Positions 26,522 to 35,295 of a stretch of 64,000 nt of DNA are shown here, in pieces. Origin of the DNA: Hymenobacter canadensis (GTDB lineage Bacteria; Bacteroidota; Bacteroidia; Cytophagales; Hymenobacteraceae). The notes under the pieces are model-generated. The model was given only the letters and a program-made list of their open reading frames with translations, was not told the DNA's origin and made no database searches. The DNA lies in assembly GCF_027359925.1 (NCBI RefSeq), contig NZ_CP114767.1:2852001-2916000 (forward strand), given 5' to 3'. Each line of letters begins with the position of its first letter. Position 1 is the first letter of the stretch. A program made the translations under genes and the position numbers.

Positions 26522-26860
26522 TTGCCTTGCCGGCCAGCGGCGCCGGTGCCGTGGTTAGCGAGCTGGCCGTGGGGTAGCATACGCTGGGTAAATAAGGTGG
26601 GCATAGGGCAGAAACAGAGAATCGAAAGATAACCGGTTGCGGCCCAGCGGCCACTACACCCCCAAGAGCCCACCGCCCGCCGCGGCGGTTGCATGTGCTG
26701 TTGAATATCCGCAAAAAAAGTTGCCAAAATCTTCCGCCCTTACCCAATAACCTTGCTTTCCGCAAGCGAGTATAGGAGTAGCCGGCTCGCATGTAGCTAC
26801 ATGCGAGCCGGCTACAGTTGAATACACGCTAGCAATTCCCTCACCTTACCCTTACTGCCC
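26522..26860. other. 339-bp divergent intergenic region
   Basis: No gene seen. It separates the leftward sigma gene from the rightward wrbA. The only clear structure is the 38-bp perfect palindrome at 26778-26815. Close but imperfect -7 elements occur; none was convincing. Confidence 0.6.
26778..26815. repeat. 38-bp perfect palindrome upstream of wrbA
   Basis: Two 19-bp halves read GTAGCCGGCTCGCATGTAG and its exact reverse complement with no spacer. It ends 45 bp before the wrbA start and lies between divergent genes, so it is not an ordinary terminator for either neighbour. Confidence 0.93.
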
Positions 26861-27475
26861 ATGAAAACCCTGATCCTGTTCTACTCCACCTACGGCCACG
26901 TGTTCAAGCTGGCGGAAGCTATGGCCGAAGGGGCCCGCGAAGTGGAAGGCAACGAAGTCGTCATCAAGAAAGTACCCGAAACCCTGCCGAAGGAGCTTCT
27001 GGACCAGATCGGGGCCACCGAGGCGCAGAAAGCCTTCGACCACATTGCGGTAGCCACGCCCGACGAGCTGGCCGACTACGACGCCATTGTGGTGGGCGTG
27101 CCCACGCGCTATGGCAACATGTGCGGCCAGATGCAGGCCTTCTGGGACTCTACCGGTGGCCTTTGGGCCAAAGGCGCGCTGGTAGGCAAAGTGGGCGGCG
27201 CCTTCGTGAGCACTGCCACCCAGCACGGCGGCCAGGAAACCACCATCCGGGCTGTGCACACCATGCAGCTGCACCACGGCTTCGTGCTGGTAGGGCTTCC
27301 CTACGCGTGGCAGGGCCAGATGGGCCACCACGAAGTAACGGGCGGCACGCCCTACGGCGCCAGCACCGTGGCCGGGGGCCAGGGCGAGCGGCAGCCCAGC
27401 AGCAACGAGCTGGAAGGTGCCCGCTATCAGGGCCGCCACACCGCCGAGATTGCCAAAAAGTTGAGCACGAAATAA
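26861..27475 (+). CDS. wrbA: NAD(P)H:quinone oxidoreductase, WrbA type
   Basis: 204 residues with a flavodoxin-like fold. FMN phosphate loop at the N-terminus ([20 protein letters not shown], residues 3-22), the flavin isoalloxazine region [20 protein letters not shown], and the [18 protein letters not shown] segment are all typical of WrbA. It reduces quinones by two electrons using NAD(P)H and so limits radical formation. Length and layout match the family. It is monocistronic, preceded by a perfect palindrome and followed by a strong terminator. Confidence 0.95.
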   Translation: MKTLILFYSTYGHVFKLAEAMAEGAREVEGNEVVIKKVPETLPKELLDQIGATEAQKAFDHIAVATPDELADYDAIVVGVPTRYGNMCGQMQAFWDSTGGLWAKGALVGKVGGAFVSTATQHGGQETTIRAVHTMQLHHGFVLVGLPYAWQGQMGHHEVTGGTPYGASTVAGGQGERQPSSNELEGARYQGRHTAEIAKKLSTK

Positions 27476-27533
27476 TATTAGCTTTTCTTGCTACGTTTAC
27501 GCAGAAATTGTCCCGCACACCTCTGCAACATTA

Positions 27534-27568
27534 GTCGGCCGCTCCGCAAGGAGTGGCCGGCTTTTTTT
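27534..27568 (+). terminator. Intrinsic terminator after wrbA
   Basis: A 12-bp stem (27534-27545 with 27550-27561) with loop GCAA and T7. Confidence 0.93.
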
Positions 27569-27696
27569 GTGGCCGCAACAGCCAGAACAGCTTCCTGTTT
27601 CTTCGGATTCGCCGGGCGGCTGCAACCTTCTGCGGCCAAGCCAGACTTTGCGGCATCTGTCGTTATACGCTCGTCCCGGTATATTCTCCCAGCCTT

Positions 27697-30255
27697 ATGA
27701 AACCAACCGTACCACTACTACTACTGAGCACGCTGCTGACCCTGCCAGCCCTGGCCCAGACACCCAATCCGGTGCCGGCTGGCGCCCGTCCGGCTCCAGC
27801 CGCTGCGCCCCGCTTGGCACTGCCCGAAACGCCCAAAGGCGCGGGCCGCATTACGGGCACCGTGCTGGATGCTACCACCAAAAAGCCCGTAGAATTCGCC
27901 ACTGTGGCCCTGCTCCCGGCCACCGGGGAGCGGCCGCTGGATGGCACCGCCGCCGACGAGCGGGGCCGGTTTGTGCTGAAAGGATTGGCTGCTGGCGCCT
28001 ACCGAGTGCAGGTGAGCTTTCTGGGCTATGGCGTGCGGGTGGAAAACGTGACCGTAACGGACGGCACCGTGGACCTGGGCAGTCTGCTGCTGGCCGCCAC
28101 GGCCCAAAAGCTGGGCGAAGTGACCGTGACCGGCGAGCGGGACGTGATAGAAACCAAGCCGGACCGCATCGTGTACAACGCCGACCGCGACCTGACCAAC
28201 GCGGGCGGTACCGCCGCCGACGTGTTGCGCAAGGTGCCTCTTATCAGCGTAGACCCCGAGGGCAATGTGGAGCTGCGCGGCACCAGCAACGTGCGCGTGC
28301 TCATCAACAACAAGCCGTCGGGCATCATTGCCAGCTCGGTGGCCGATGCTATGAAGCAGATTCCGGCCGACCAGATCAAGACGGTGGAGGTGATTACGAC
28401 GCCGGGCGCCAAGTACGACGCCGAAGGCACGGGCGGCATCATTAACATCACGCTCAAGAAAAACAACCTGGAGGGCACCAACGGTAGCGTAGGCGTGGCA
28501 GCCGGCACGCGCAGCTCCAACGCCAACGCCTCGCTGAACGTGCGGCGCGGCAAAATCGGCATCAACAGCTCGGCCAGCGGCTTTGCCTTCTACAGCCCCA
28601 ACCGCAACGACCTGACCCGTAGCGTGCGCGACGCGCAGGATGTGCTAGTACCCTCCCTGCGGCAGGAAGGCGACGGATTCACAATTGGCGGCGGCGGGTT
28701 CGGGCGTTTGGGCTTCGACTACGACCCCAGTAAGGAGCACAACTTCAACCTGAGCGTGCAGGGTAGCCTGTTCCGCAACAAAGGCGACTACGACCAGTTC
28801 AACCAGCCGGCGCTGCTACCCGACTTTACGCGCGCCACCGACCGCGGCTTCCGTACCCAGAGCTACGACGCCAGCGGCTCCTACACCCGCACCTTCGAGG
28901 GGCAGCCAAAGCGCGAGTGGAGCGTGCTGGGGCAGCACACCCGCAACCGCAACACCCAGCGCTACGACCTCGACCAGTTTCCGGGCCGGGCCACCGAGGG
29001 CGAGCGGACCTACCGCGAAGGCAGCGACAACCTGAGCCGCAACCTCGAAACCACCCTCCAGACCGACTACACGCACCCGTTTTCGGAAACCGCGACCCTG
29101 GAAACCGGCGCCAAGGGCATTCTGCGCCGCGTGAGCAGCCAGTACGACGTGCAGATTGACCCCACCGGCAACAGCCCGCTGATGCGCAGCGCCGCCCGCT
29201 CCAACACCTTCGACTACGACCAGAACGTGCTGGCGGCCTACGCCACCTACGGCTTCAACCTGAGCAAGAAGCTGAGCACCCGGCTGGGCGCCCGCCTGGA
29301 GCACACCGATATTACAGGCCGCTTCACCCAAGGCGAGGCCAGCCGCTTCACCCAAAACTACACCAACATGCTGCCCAATGCCAGCCTGAGCTACCAGCCC
29401 GGCAAGCCCGGCCAGACGGTGCGCTTGGCCTACTCGCGGCGCATCCAGCGGCCCCAGATTTTCTACCTCAACCCGTTCATCAACGCATCTGACTCGCTCA
29501 ACATCAGCTACGGCAACCCACGCCTCAACCCCGAATTCACGGACAGCTACGAGCTCAACTACACGACGTTCGTGAAGGGCGTGGTGCTCAACGGCTCGGT
29601 GTATACGCGCCGCACCGGCAATGCCATCGAGACGGTACGGTTTGTGGATGCGCAGGGCGTGCAGAACCAGACGTTCCGCAACATCGGGCGCAATGCCACC
29701 TACGGGGCCAGCCTGTTCGGCTCGTTTAAGCCGGTGCCGCTCTGGGACTTGAGCGGCAACCTGAACTTCTACTACGTCTCGCTCAACAGCCCGGCCCTGG
29801 ATGTCACGACCACGGCCTTCCGCAACAGCGGGTTGATGTACAGCGTCAATATCAACTCCAGCTACAAATTCGCCAAACCCGGCGACGACACGGCCACGCC
29901 GTGGCGCCGGGGCCTGAGCGTGCAGCTCAACGGCGGCCTGAACTCACCGCGCATCCAGCTGCAGGGCAAGCAGGCCGCCTGGACGTTCTACTCGGTGGGG
30001 CTGCGCAAAAACCTGCTCCAGGATAAAGCCGACCTGACGCTGAACGCCGACAACTTCCTGCAGGCCACCCGCAACCTGAGCACCATCCTGGAAACGCCGC
30101 AGTTCACCCAGGAAAGCAACAATTACATCTACCTGCGCGGGGTGCGCCTGGCCTTCAACTACCGCTTCGGCAAGGTATCCACCCAGGCCCCCAAGCGCCG
30201 CAAAGGCATCCAGAACGACGACGCCAAGCAAGGCGAAGGCGGCGGCCAGCAGTAG
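27697..30255 (+). CDS. TonB-dependent receptor with CarboxypepD-like N-terminal domain
   Basis: 852 residues from the ATG at 27697. Signal peptide MKPTVPLLLLSTLLTLPALA, then a proline-alanine linker. A carboxypeptidase regulatory-like domain (RITGTVLDATTKKPVEFATV, about residues 49-68, to GVRVENVTV) precedes a plug domain (GTAADVLRKVPLISVDPEGN, VRVLINNKPSG, GTGGIINITLKKNN). The barrel is of the OMP_b-brl_3 type, with the C-terminal strand GVRLAFNYRFGKV followed by a short basic tail. Such receptors import an unidentified ligand. No SusD-like partner is adjacent, so glycan import is not indicated. The open frame reaches back to 27553, but no signal peptide would fit there. Confidence 0.9.
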   Translation: MKPTVPLLLLSTLLTLPALAQTPNPVPAGARPAPAAAPRLALPETPKGAGRITGTVLDATTKKPVEFATVALLPATGERPLDGTAADERGRFVLKGLAAGAYRVQVSFLGYGVRVENVTVTDGTVDLGSLLLAATAQKLGEVTVTGERDVIETKPDRIVYNADRDLTNAGGTAADVLRKVPLISVDPEGNVELRGTSNVRVLINNKPSGIIASSVADAMKQIPADQIKTVEVITTPGAKYDAEGTGGIINITLKKNNLEGTNGSVGVAAGTRSSNANASLNVRRGKIGINSSASGFAFYSPNRNDLTRSVRDAQDVLVPSLRQEGDGFTIGGGGFGRLGFDYDPSKEHNFNLSVQGSLFRNKGDYDQFNQPALLPDFTRATDRGFRTQSYDASGSYTRTFEGQPKREWSVLGQHTRNRNTQRYDLDQFPGRATEGERTYREGSDNLSRNLETTLQTDYTHPFSETATLETGAKGILRRVSSQYDVQIDPTGNSPLMRSAARSNTFDYDQNVLAAYATYGFNLSKKLSTRLGARLEHTDITGRFTQGEASRFTQNYTNMLPNASLSYQPGKPGQTVRLAYSRRIQRPQIFYLNPFINASDSLNISYGNPRLNPEFTDSYELNYTTFVKGVVLNGSVYTRRTGNAIETVRFVDAQGVQNQTFRNIGRNATYGASLFGSFKPVPLWDLSGNLNFYYVSLNSPALDVTTTAFRNSGLMYSVNINSSYKFAKPGDDTATPWRRGLSVQLNGGLNSPRIQLQGKQAAWTFYSVGLRKNLLQDKADLTLNADNFLQATRNLSTILETPQFTQESNNYIYLRGVRLAFNYRFGKVSTQAPKRRKGIQNDDAKQGEGGGQQ

Positions 30256-30258
30256 GTG

Positions 30259-30428
30259 GATTGTTGGGTTGGCGGGTTAATGGAGTGACTGTCATGCAGA
30301 GGCGCAGCCGAAGCATCTCGCGTGCTGATGTTGGGCTACTAATCCTGTGTCAGCCGAGCGAGATGCTTCGGCAAGCTCAGCATGACGTTCTGGAAACGCC
30401 ACCAACCCGCCAATCCAGCAACCCAACA
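30259..30428. repeat. Nested palindromic repeat region between TonB receptor and aroE
   Basis: The outer arms are TTGTTGGGTTGGCGGGTT at 30261-30278 and AACCCGCCAATCCAGCAACC at 30404-30423 onward, related by inversion with an 8-bp insertion. Inside sits the GTCATGC element at 30291-30386. Confidence 0.75.
30291..30386. repeat. Second copy of the CGTCATGCTGAGC palindromic element
   Basis: Arms at 30291-30321 and 30358-30386. The right arm agrees closely with the arms of the 18011-18104 element, while the left arm has diverged (GTCATGCAGAGGCGCAGCCG). It is intergenic here and not translated. Confidence 0.88.
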
Positions 30429-30429
30429 C

Positions 30430-31173
30430 TTACCGGTTCCAGATTTTCCAGGCTTCCTCGGCCTGAATGCAGAGCATTTCGAAGCCGTTTTTGGTGTGGG
30501 CGCCGGCCGCCTGGCCGCGCTTCATGAACTCGGTTTCGCTGGGGTTGTAGATGAGGTCATAGAGGTAGTGGCGGGGTGTGAGGGCCGCGTAATTGAGCGG
30601 GGGACACTGCTCGATATCGGGGTAGGTGCCCAGCGGGGTGGTGTTGATGATGAGCGGATGGTCGGCCAGCACGGTGGGCGTCAGCTCCTGGTACGTGAGG
30701 CCGTGGCCCAGAGGGTTTCTGGATACCACCCAATAGCTGATGCCCAGCTCGCGCAACGCCACCTCCACGGCTTTGGAAGCGCCGCCGCTGCCCAGTACCA
30801 GCGCCCGCAGCCCATGCGGCACCGGCTGAGGCAGAAACCCACGCAGCGAGTCCCGAAACCCGATGTAGTCGGTGTTGTGGCCGATCAGGCGTCCGTCGGC
30901 GGCAAACTCAATGACGTTGACGGCCCCGACCCGCGCCGCCGAGGTCGCCACCTCGTTGAGAAACGGCCACACCTGCTCTTTGTACGGTATCGTGACGTTG
31001 AGGCCACGCAGTTCCGGCTCGCGGGCCAGCAGGGCCGGCAGGGCCGTAATGGCCGGCAGCTCAAACAGCTCATACTGATGGTCGGATAAGTCGAGGTTGG
31101 TGAATTTCTGACTGAAATAAGTTTGGGAGAAAGAATGCTTCAGGGTCAGGCCGATAAGTCCGAAGGCAGGCAT
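30430..31173 (-). CDS. aroE: Shikimate dehydrogenase
   Basis: 247 residues. AroE reduces 3-dehydroshikimate to shikimate with NADPH in the chorismate pathway. Visible: GLIGLTLKHSFSQTYFSQKF (substrate-binding serines in HSFS), GLNVTIPYKEQVW with the catalytic lysine, GHNTDYIGFRDSL with the catalytic aspartate, the NADPH loop ALVLGSGGASKAVEVALREL, and the C-terminal LYDLIYNPSETEFMKRG. It is slightly shorter than the E. coli enzyme but complete. It converges with the TonB receptor gene across a repeat region. Confidence 0.96.
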   Translation of the reverse strand: MPAFGLIGLTLKHSFSQTYFSQKFTNLDLSDHQYELFELPAITALPALLAREPELRGLNVTIPYKEQVWPFLNEVATSAARVGAVNVIEFAADGRLIGHNTDYIGFRDSLRGFLPQPVPHGLRALVLGSGGASKAVEVALRELGISYWVVSRNPLGHGLTYQELTPTVLADHPLIINTTPLGTYPDIEQCPPLNYAALTPRHYLYDLIYNPSETEFMKRGQAAGAHTKNGFEMLCIQAEEAWKIWNR

Positions 31174-31211
31174 AAGGCAGGAGGATAGTTTCGGGAGTCA
31201 AGCAACAAAAA

Positions 31212-31244
31212 AAACCACCCCGGCCAAAACGGCCAGGATGGTTT
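31212..31244 (-). terminator. Intrinsic terminator after the DedA gene
   Basis: A 14-bp stem (31212-31225 with 31231-31244) followed on the minus strand by T8. Confidence 0.92.
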
Positions 31245-31286
31245 CCCGGAATGTTAGTATCGGATCTGCGCACAACCCAGCCTGCG

Positions 31287-31946
31287 CTAGGCAGCCGGCT
31301 GCTTGGCCGCGTCGCGGCGCGACTTAAAGAACTCAACCACAGCCGGCAGCACCGACACCACGATGATGCCAATCGTGAACAACCCGAAGTTCTGCTGAAT
31401 CCAAGGCAGGCGGCCCAGGAAATAGCCGGCGCCGGTCAGCAGCGTCACCCACAGTACCGCGCCCACCACGTTGTAGCTCAGAAACTTGGTGTAGCTCATG
31501 GTGCCCACGCCCGCAATAAAGGGCGCAAACGTGCGGATGATGGGAATGAAGCGGGCAATGATGATGGTTTTGGCGCCGTGCTTCTGGTAAAACGCCTGGG
31601 TGCGCTCCAGGTGCTCCCGCTTCAGAAAGCGGGAATTCTCACGGAACACGCGCGGCCCCAGGTAGTCGCCGATGTGGTAGTTGAGCGTGTCGCCGAGCAC
31701 GGCGGCCAGAATCAGCAGGCCAATCATGGCCCAGATGTTCAGGGGAGAGCCGGGCAGCGCGGCCAGCGAGCCGGCCGCAAACAGCAGCGAGTCGCCGGGC
31801 AGGAAGGGTAGCACCACCACGCCGGTTTCCACGAAGATGATGAGGAACAGAATGGCGTAGGTCCAGGCACCGTAGTCCAGAATGATTTCAGCCAGGTGCT
31901 TATCGAGGTGCAGAATGAAGTCGAGCAGATGCTTCAGAATTTCCAT
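31287..31946 (-). CDS. DedA-family membrane protein
   Basis: 219 residues and about five hydrophobic segments. The DedA/SNARE-associated signature is clear: VVVLPFLPGDSLLFAAGSLA, LGDTLNYHIGDYLGPRVFRE, and KTIIIARFIPIIRTFAPFIA with GVGTMSYTKFLSYNVVGAVL. Members help recycle undecaprenyl phosphate or phospholipids across the inner membrane; which of these applies here is not known. It stands alone with its own terminator. Confidence 0.92.
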   Translation of the reverse strand: MEILKHLLDFILHLDKHLAEIILDYGAWTYAILFLIIFVETGVVVLPFLPGDSLLFAAGSLAALPGSPLNIWAMIGLLILAAVLGDTLNYHIGDYLGPRVFRENSRFLKREHLERTQAFYQKHGAKTIIIARFIPIIRTFAPFIAGVGTMSYTKFLSYNVVGAVLWVTLLTGAGYFLGRLPWIQQNFGLFTIGIIVVSVLPAVVEFFKSRRDAAKQPAA

Positions 31947-32016
31947 GCGGAAGGGCGAGGTGGTAGAATAGAACTACAAAGAAAGCGGAAAGCCGCCGGA
32001 GTATCGCCGTGGCCCG

Positions 32017-32046
32017 GCGGGCTGCCCCGGGTTTGGGGCAGTCCGC
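32017..32046. terminator. GC-rich hairpin between DedA and methyltransferase genes
   Basis: 12-bp arms (32017-32028 and 32035-32046) with one mismatch around GGGTTT. There is no T run; it may be a terminator of the gene ending at 32094 or part of a repeat, since GTATC/GATAC boundaries frame the surrounding 68 bp. Confidence 0.45.
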
Positions 32047-32093
32047 TGGGGAGAGGCGCCGCGCCTGATACGGCAACGACGCCTTCATGGTCG

Positions 32094-32756
32094 CTACGCC
32101 AGCGGCTTTTCCAGAATCAGTAGCCGGTTCAACAACTCCACTTCCACTTCCTTCACCCGGAACCCCAGCTGCGGCAGAAACTCGGCCAGCTCCTGCCCTT
32201 CAATACTTAGGTGAGCGGCCGTGAGGGTGTTGGCCAGCACCCGGCCACCGGGCGCCAGCAGCCGCCAGATATGCTGCCAGAAGTCCTCGGTCTGGAGGCC
32301 GGCGGGCAGATCAAGGTCAATAAACAGGTCGATGATGATGAGGCCGAAGGTGGCCGCCGGGGCCGTGCGCACCCACGCAAAGGCATCGGCACACACAATA
32401 TCGAGGTTGGGGCCGGGCTGAATGTTGAACTCCGTGGCGGCCAGCTGAATGATGGTGGGGTCCAGCTCGACGGCGGTGAGGTGGCCGGCGGCGGGGTGCT
32501 CCTTGCGCAGCGTTTCTACCACCGAGCCGCCGCCCAGCCCCAGCAGCAGCAGCCGCTGAGCCTTTTCGGGGGCCACAAACAGCAGTCCGTAGCGCAGCAC
32601 CCGCTGCAGCGAGCCGTAGGAATAGTTGGCGTGGCGCGTATCCAGCAGCTTGCGGCCCCGGTACCACGTCACTTCCAGCGGCCCGTTGATGGCCGATGTG
32701 GTGGTGCGGGTCAGGGGAATCAGGTAGCTTAGGTAGCGGCGAAGGAAGGTTAGCAT
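32094..32756 (-). CDS. Spermidine-synthase-like methyltransferase-fold protein
   Basis: 220 residues from the ATG at 32756 (MLTFLRRYLS). The Rossmann core has LLLLGLGGGSVVETLRKEHP (motif I), LTAVELDPTIIQLAATEFNI (acidic motif II) and DAFAWVRTAPAATFGLIIID, the layout of the spermidine synthase family. The N-terminus (SAINGPLEVTWYRGRKLLDT, YSYGSLQRVLRYG) resembles the substrate-side lid of that family. Polyamine activity is not proved: several Bacteroidota homologues are only predicted. An upstream in-frame start at 32819 falls in a hairpin and is rejected. Confidence 0.78.
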   Translation of the reverse strand: MLTFLRRYLSYLIPLTRTTTSAINGPLEVTWYRGRKLLDTRHANYSYGSLQRVLRYGLLFVAPEKAQRLLLLGLGGGSVVETLRKEHPAAGHLTAVELDPTIIQLAATEFNIQPGPNLDIVCADAFAWVRTAPAATFGLIIIDLFIDLDLPAGLQTEDFWQHIWRLLAPGGRVLANTLTAAHLSIEGQELAEFLPQLGFRVKEVEVELLNRLLILEKPLA

Positions 32757-32794
32757 GGCCGCGCAAGGTAAGGCCGCCGCCTCTGGAAGCGCAA

Positions 32795-32850
32795 AAGTCC
32801 GGGCCCCAACAGGCAACACGGTTCTGTGCTGCCTGTCGGGGCCCGGACTT
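32795..32850 (-). terminator. 24-bp hairpin after the TraB/GumN gene
   Basis: Arms 32795-32818 and 32827-32850 match at 22 of 24 positions. On the minus strand the stem ends in CTTTT, which fits termination of the gene ending at 32872. Confidence 0.8.
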
Positions 32851-32871
32851 CTTGGGGCAGGGCTTTGCTGA

Positions 32872-33786
32872 CTATTGAACGGCTTTCACCTGGTAGCCTT
32901 GCTGACGCAGCAGCGCCAGCACGCCTTTGGGGCCGCCGAGGTGGGCCGCGCCTACCGCGAAAAACGTGGACTGGCTGGCAGCCATTTTCTCGATGCCGGC
33001 AATCCAGCGCTGGTTGCGGTCATCGAGGAGCAGGCCGTTGTATTCAGTGAAGCCGAACATGCTTTTCGAGCTCATGTCGCGTAGGGCTTCCACCTGTTGG
33101 GTTTTGTAGAGAGCCAGTAATGCTTGCATTTCCTGCTTCATTTCCGCCTCCTTGCTCACCATGTCCGTCAGCATCTTGCTTTGCGCGGCGTATGGAATCT
33201 TGTCGAAGATGCTGAGCTGGTCCTGCATGGTTTCCAGGCCCAGCACTTCCTTTTTCTGCTCCTGGGCCATTTTCATAAACGAGGCCTCATAGCTGGCCGG
33301 GGCGCAGCCCAGCACGGCTGGCATCAGCATCGAGCCCAGAAAAAACGGCTTGATGGCCCCCACCTTGTCGATGGGCAGGCCGGCTTTGGCCTGCAGGTAG
33401 GTACCGAAGGCGGCGTAGTCGGCTGGCGACATGAGAGTCTGCAGGGTCTGGCCGCCGCTCATCAGCATGCCGGCCTGGGCCTGCTGGGCCATCGTGGGGT
33501 CGTCCATGTCCATTTCCAGCACCACCTGCTTGCTGCTGCTCACGGCCTGCTTCACGGCTTCCGACATCTGCATATCGGCCGGGCAAATCATGTGGATGGT
33601 GCCGAACACGTAAGACGGCGCGCTCAGGCCCTTGCCCGACACTTCCCACAGCAGGGAATTGGCCGCCGCCGCCGTGGCAGCAGGCTGGGCTTTGGTGGTC
33701 GACTTGGCAGTTTTCTTCTGGGCCGAAGCGGTGAAGGCGGTCAGCAACAGAGCAGCCGCGAAGGCAGTTTGACGAAACAGGCGCAT
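32872..33786 (-). CDS. TraB/GumN family protein
   Basis: 304 residues from the ATG at 33786. Signal peptide MRLFRQTAFAAALLLTAFTA with cleavage after ASAQ. Two GxxH motifs define the family: YVFGTIHMICPADMQ near the N-terminus and FFAVGAAHLGGPKGVLALLR near the C-terminus; ScVVLEMDMDD contributes acidic residues. TraB-domain proteins are proposed metallo-peptidase-like enzymes; GumN homologues sit in xanthan clusters, but no xanthan genes are near here. The protein is predicted to be periplasmic. Confidence 0.88.
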   Translation of the reverse strand: MRLFRQTAFAAALLLTAFTASAQKKTAKSTTKAQPAATAAAANSLLWEVSGKGLSAPSYVFGTIHMICPADMQMSEAVKQAVSSSKQVVLEMDMDDPTMAQQAQAGMLMSGGQTLQTLMSPADYAAFGTYLQAKAGLPIDKVGAIKPFFLGSMLMPAVLGCAPASYEASFMKMAQEQKKEVLGLETMQDQLSIFDKIPYAAQSKMLTDMVSKEAEMKQEMQALLALYKTQQVEALRDMSSKSMFGFTEYNGLLLDDRNQRWIAGIEKMAASQSTFFAVGAAHLGGPKGVLALLRQQGYQVKAVQ

Positions 33787-33901
33787 AGGAGTGGAAATGA
33801 AAAAGGAAAGATGCTGACTAAATCGCCGGAACCGGCAACTCATTACAGCAACTTTCCTTTTTTATTTCAGCGGCCGTCCATCGGCCTTAAGTTGAGCAGT
33901 A

Positions 33902-35260
33902 TTAGCCTTTACTGGCCGCTACGCGCCACACTTTGTTGCCGGCGTCGTCGAGCACCAGCAGCGAGCCGTCGGGCATCGTCGTGACGCCAACGGGGCGGCC
34001 GTACACTTCTTTTTCGCCAGCATTGGCAATGAAGCCGGTCACGAAATCCTCCATCTTGCCGGCGGGCTTGCCGCTGGCAAATGGCACGAACACCACCTTG
34101 TAGCCCGTAAACTCCGATCGGTTCCAGGAGCCGTGCTGGCCCACGAAAGCGCCCTGTTGGTAGCGGGTCGGGAAGGCCTGGCCTTTGTAGAACGCCAGCC
34201 CTAGCGAGGCGGTATGCGGTCCGAGCGCCACTTCGGGCACCAGGGTTTTCTTTACCAGATCAGGCCGCTCGCCCTTGCGGCGTGGGTCTTCCTTGGGACC
34301 GAAATACGCGTAGGGCCAGCCGTAGAAGGCGCCGGGCTGCACGCTGGTGAGGTAGTCGGGCACGAGGTCGTCGCCGAGCTCGTCGCGCTCATTGACGGCC
34401 GTCCAGAGGGTTTTGGTGCCGGGGGCCCAGTCCATGCCCACCGGGTTACGCAGGCCGGCGGCGTATATTTTCTCGCCCGTGCCGTCGGGGTTAATTTCGA
34501 GGATGTTGGCGCGGCGCTGCTCGTTTTCCATGCCGTTTTCGCCCACGTTGGAGCCGGAGCCTACACTCACGTAGATTTTCGAGCCGTCGGCGCTGGCCAG
34601 CAGGTTGCGGGTCCAGTGGTTGTTGTAGCCGCTGGCGGGCAGCTCCAGAATCTTCTGGCCCGGGCCCGTGATTTTCGTCTGGCCGGGCTTGTAGGCGTAA
34701 CGTACGACGCCGTCGGTGTTGGCCACGTAGAAATAGTCGCCGAGCACCAGCATGCCCAGCGGCTGGTTAAGATTGGCCAGGAAGGTTTCGCGCACGTCGG
34801 GCTTGCCGTCCTTGTTGGTGTCGCGCAACAGCGTGATGCGGTTGGCGCTGGTTTCCTTCAGGGATTTTGAGGTATCCAGCTCCAGCTTGGCGGCTACTTT
34901 CTTCTTGAAGGAAGTCGGCACCGTGTTGGACTCGGCTACCAGTACGTCGCCGTTGGGCGTGATGTAGGCCCAGCGCGGGCTGTTAAAGCTGCCGGCATAC
35001 TCGGTAATCACGAAGCCAGCAGGCACTACCGGCGTTTTGCCGGCCGGCCAGCCAATCACCTTGCTGCGCTTGGTCGCCGATTTGGTGGCGTAAGGCTCGG
35101 GCAGGGCCGGTGCGGTGGCAGTGGGCTGGGTGGCAGAATCCGGCGTGGCTACCGTCTGGGCGGGCGTGTTGGTGGGGGTATCGGTGGCGGGCTGGCCCTG
35201 ATTGCAGCCAGCCAGCAACAGCAGGGCCGCTACCGGCCCCGGGAAAGTCAGATGTTTCAT
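33902..35260 (-). CDS. PQQ-type sugar dehydrogenase-like lipoprotein (sorbosone dehydrogenase family)
   Basis: 452 residues. The signal ends in the lipobox LLLAGC with cysteine 19, followed by a Thr-rich linker. The body is a beta-propeller of the glucose/sorbosone dehydrogenase type: PAGFVITEYAGSFNSPRWAY, LLRDTNKDGKPDVRETFL, GSNVGENGMENEQRRANILE, YAAGLRNPVGMDWAPGTKTL and GQHGSWNRSEFTGYKVVFVP. The family oxidises sugars or aldehydes with PQQ; no PQQ synthesis genes are in the window, so the cofactor and substrate are inferred. It is surface- or periplasm-anchored. Confidence 0.88.
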   Translation of the reverse strand: MKHLTFPGPVAALLLLAGCNQGQPATDTPTNTPAQTVATPDSATQPTATAPALPEPYATKSATKRSKVIGWPAGKTPVVPAGFVITEYAGSFNSPRWAYITPNGDVLVAESNTVPTSFKKKVAAKLELDTSKSLKETSANRITLLRDTNKDGKPDVRETFLANLNQPLGMLVLGDYFYVANTDGVVRYAYKPGQTKITGPGQKILELPASGYNNHWTRNLLASADGSKIYVSVGSGSNVGENGMENEQRRANILEINPDGTGEKIYAAGLRNPVGMDWAPGTKTLWTAVNERDELGDDLVPDYLTSVQPGAFYGWPYAYFGPKEDPRRKGERPDLVKKTLVPEVALGPHTASLGLAFYKGQAFPTRYQQGAFVGQHGSWNRSEFTGYKVVFVPFASGKPAGKMEDFVTGFIANAGEKEVYGRPVGVTTMPDGSLLVLDDAGNKVWRVAASKG

Positions 35261-35295
35261 GTCAGAATAGAATGCGGAACCCGTTTCTACCTGCT

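Noticed and set aside
27697..30255. The large TonB receptor as a SusC of a polysaccharide utilisation locus.
   Set aside because: No SusD-like lipoprotein and no glycoside hydrolases are adjacent, and the barrel is of the OMP_b-brl_3 type.
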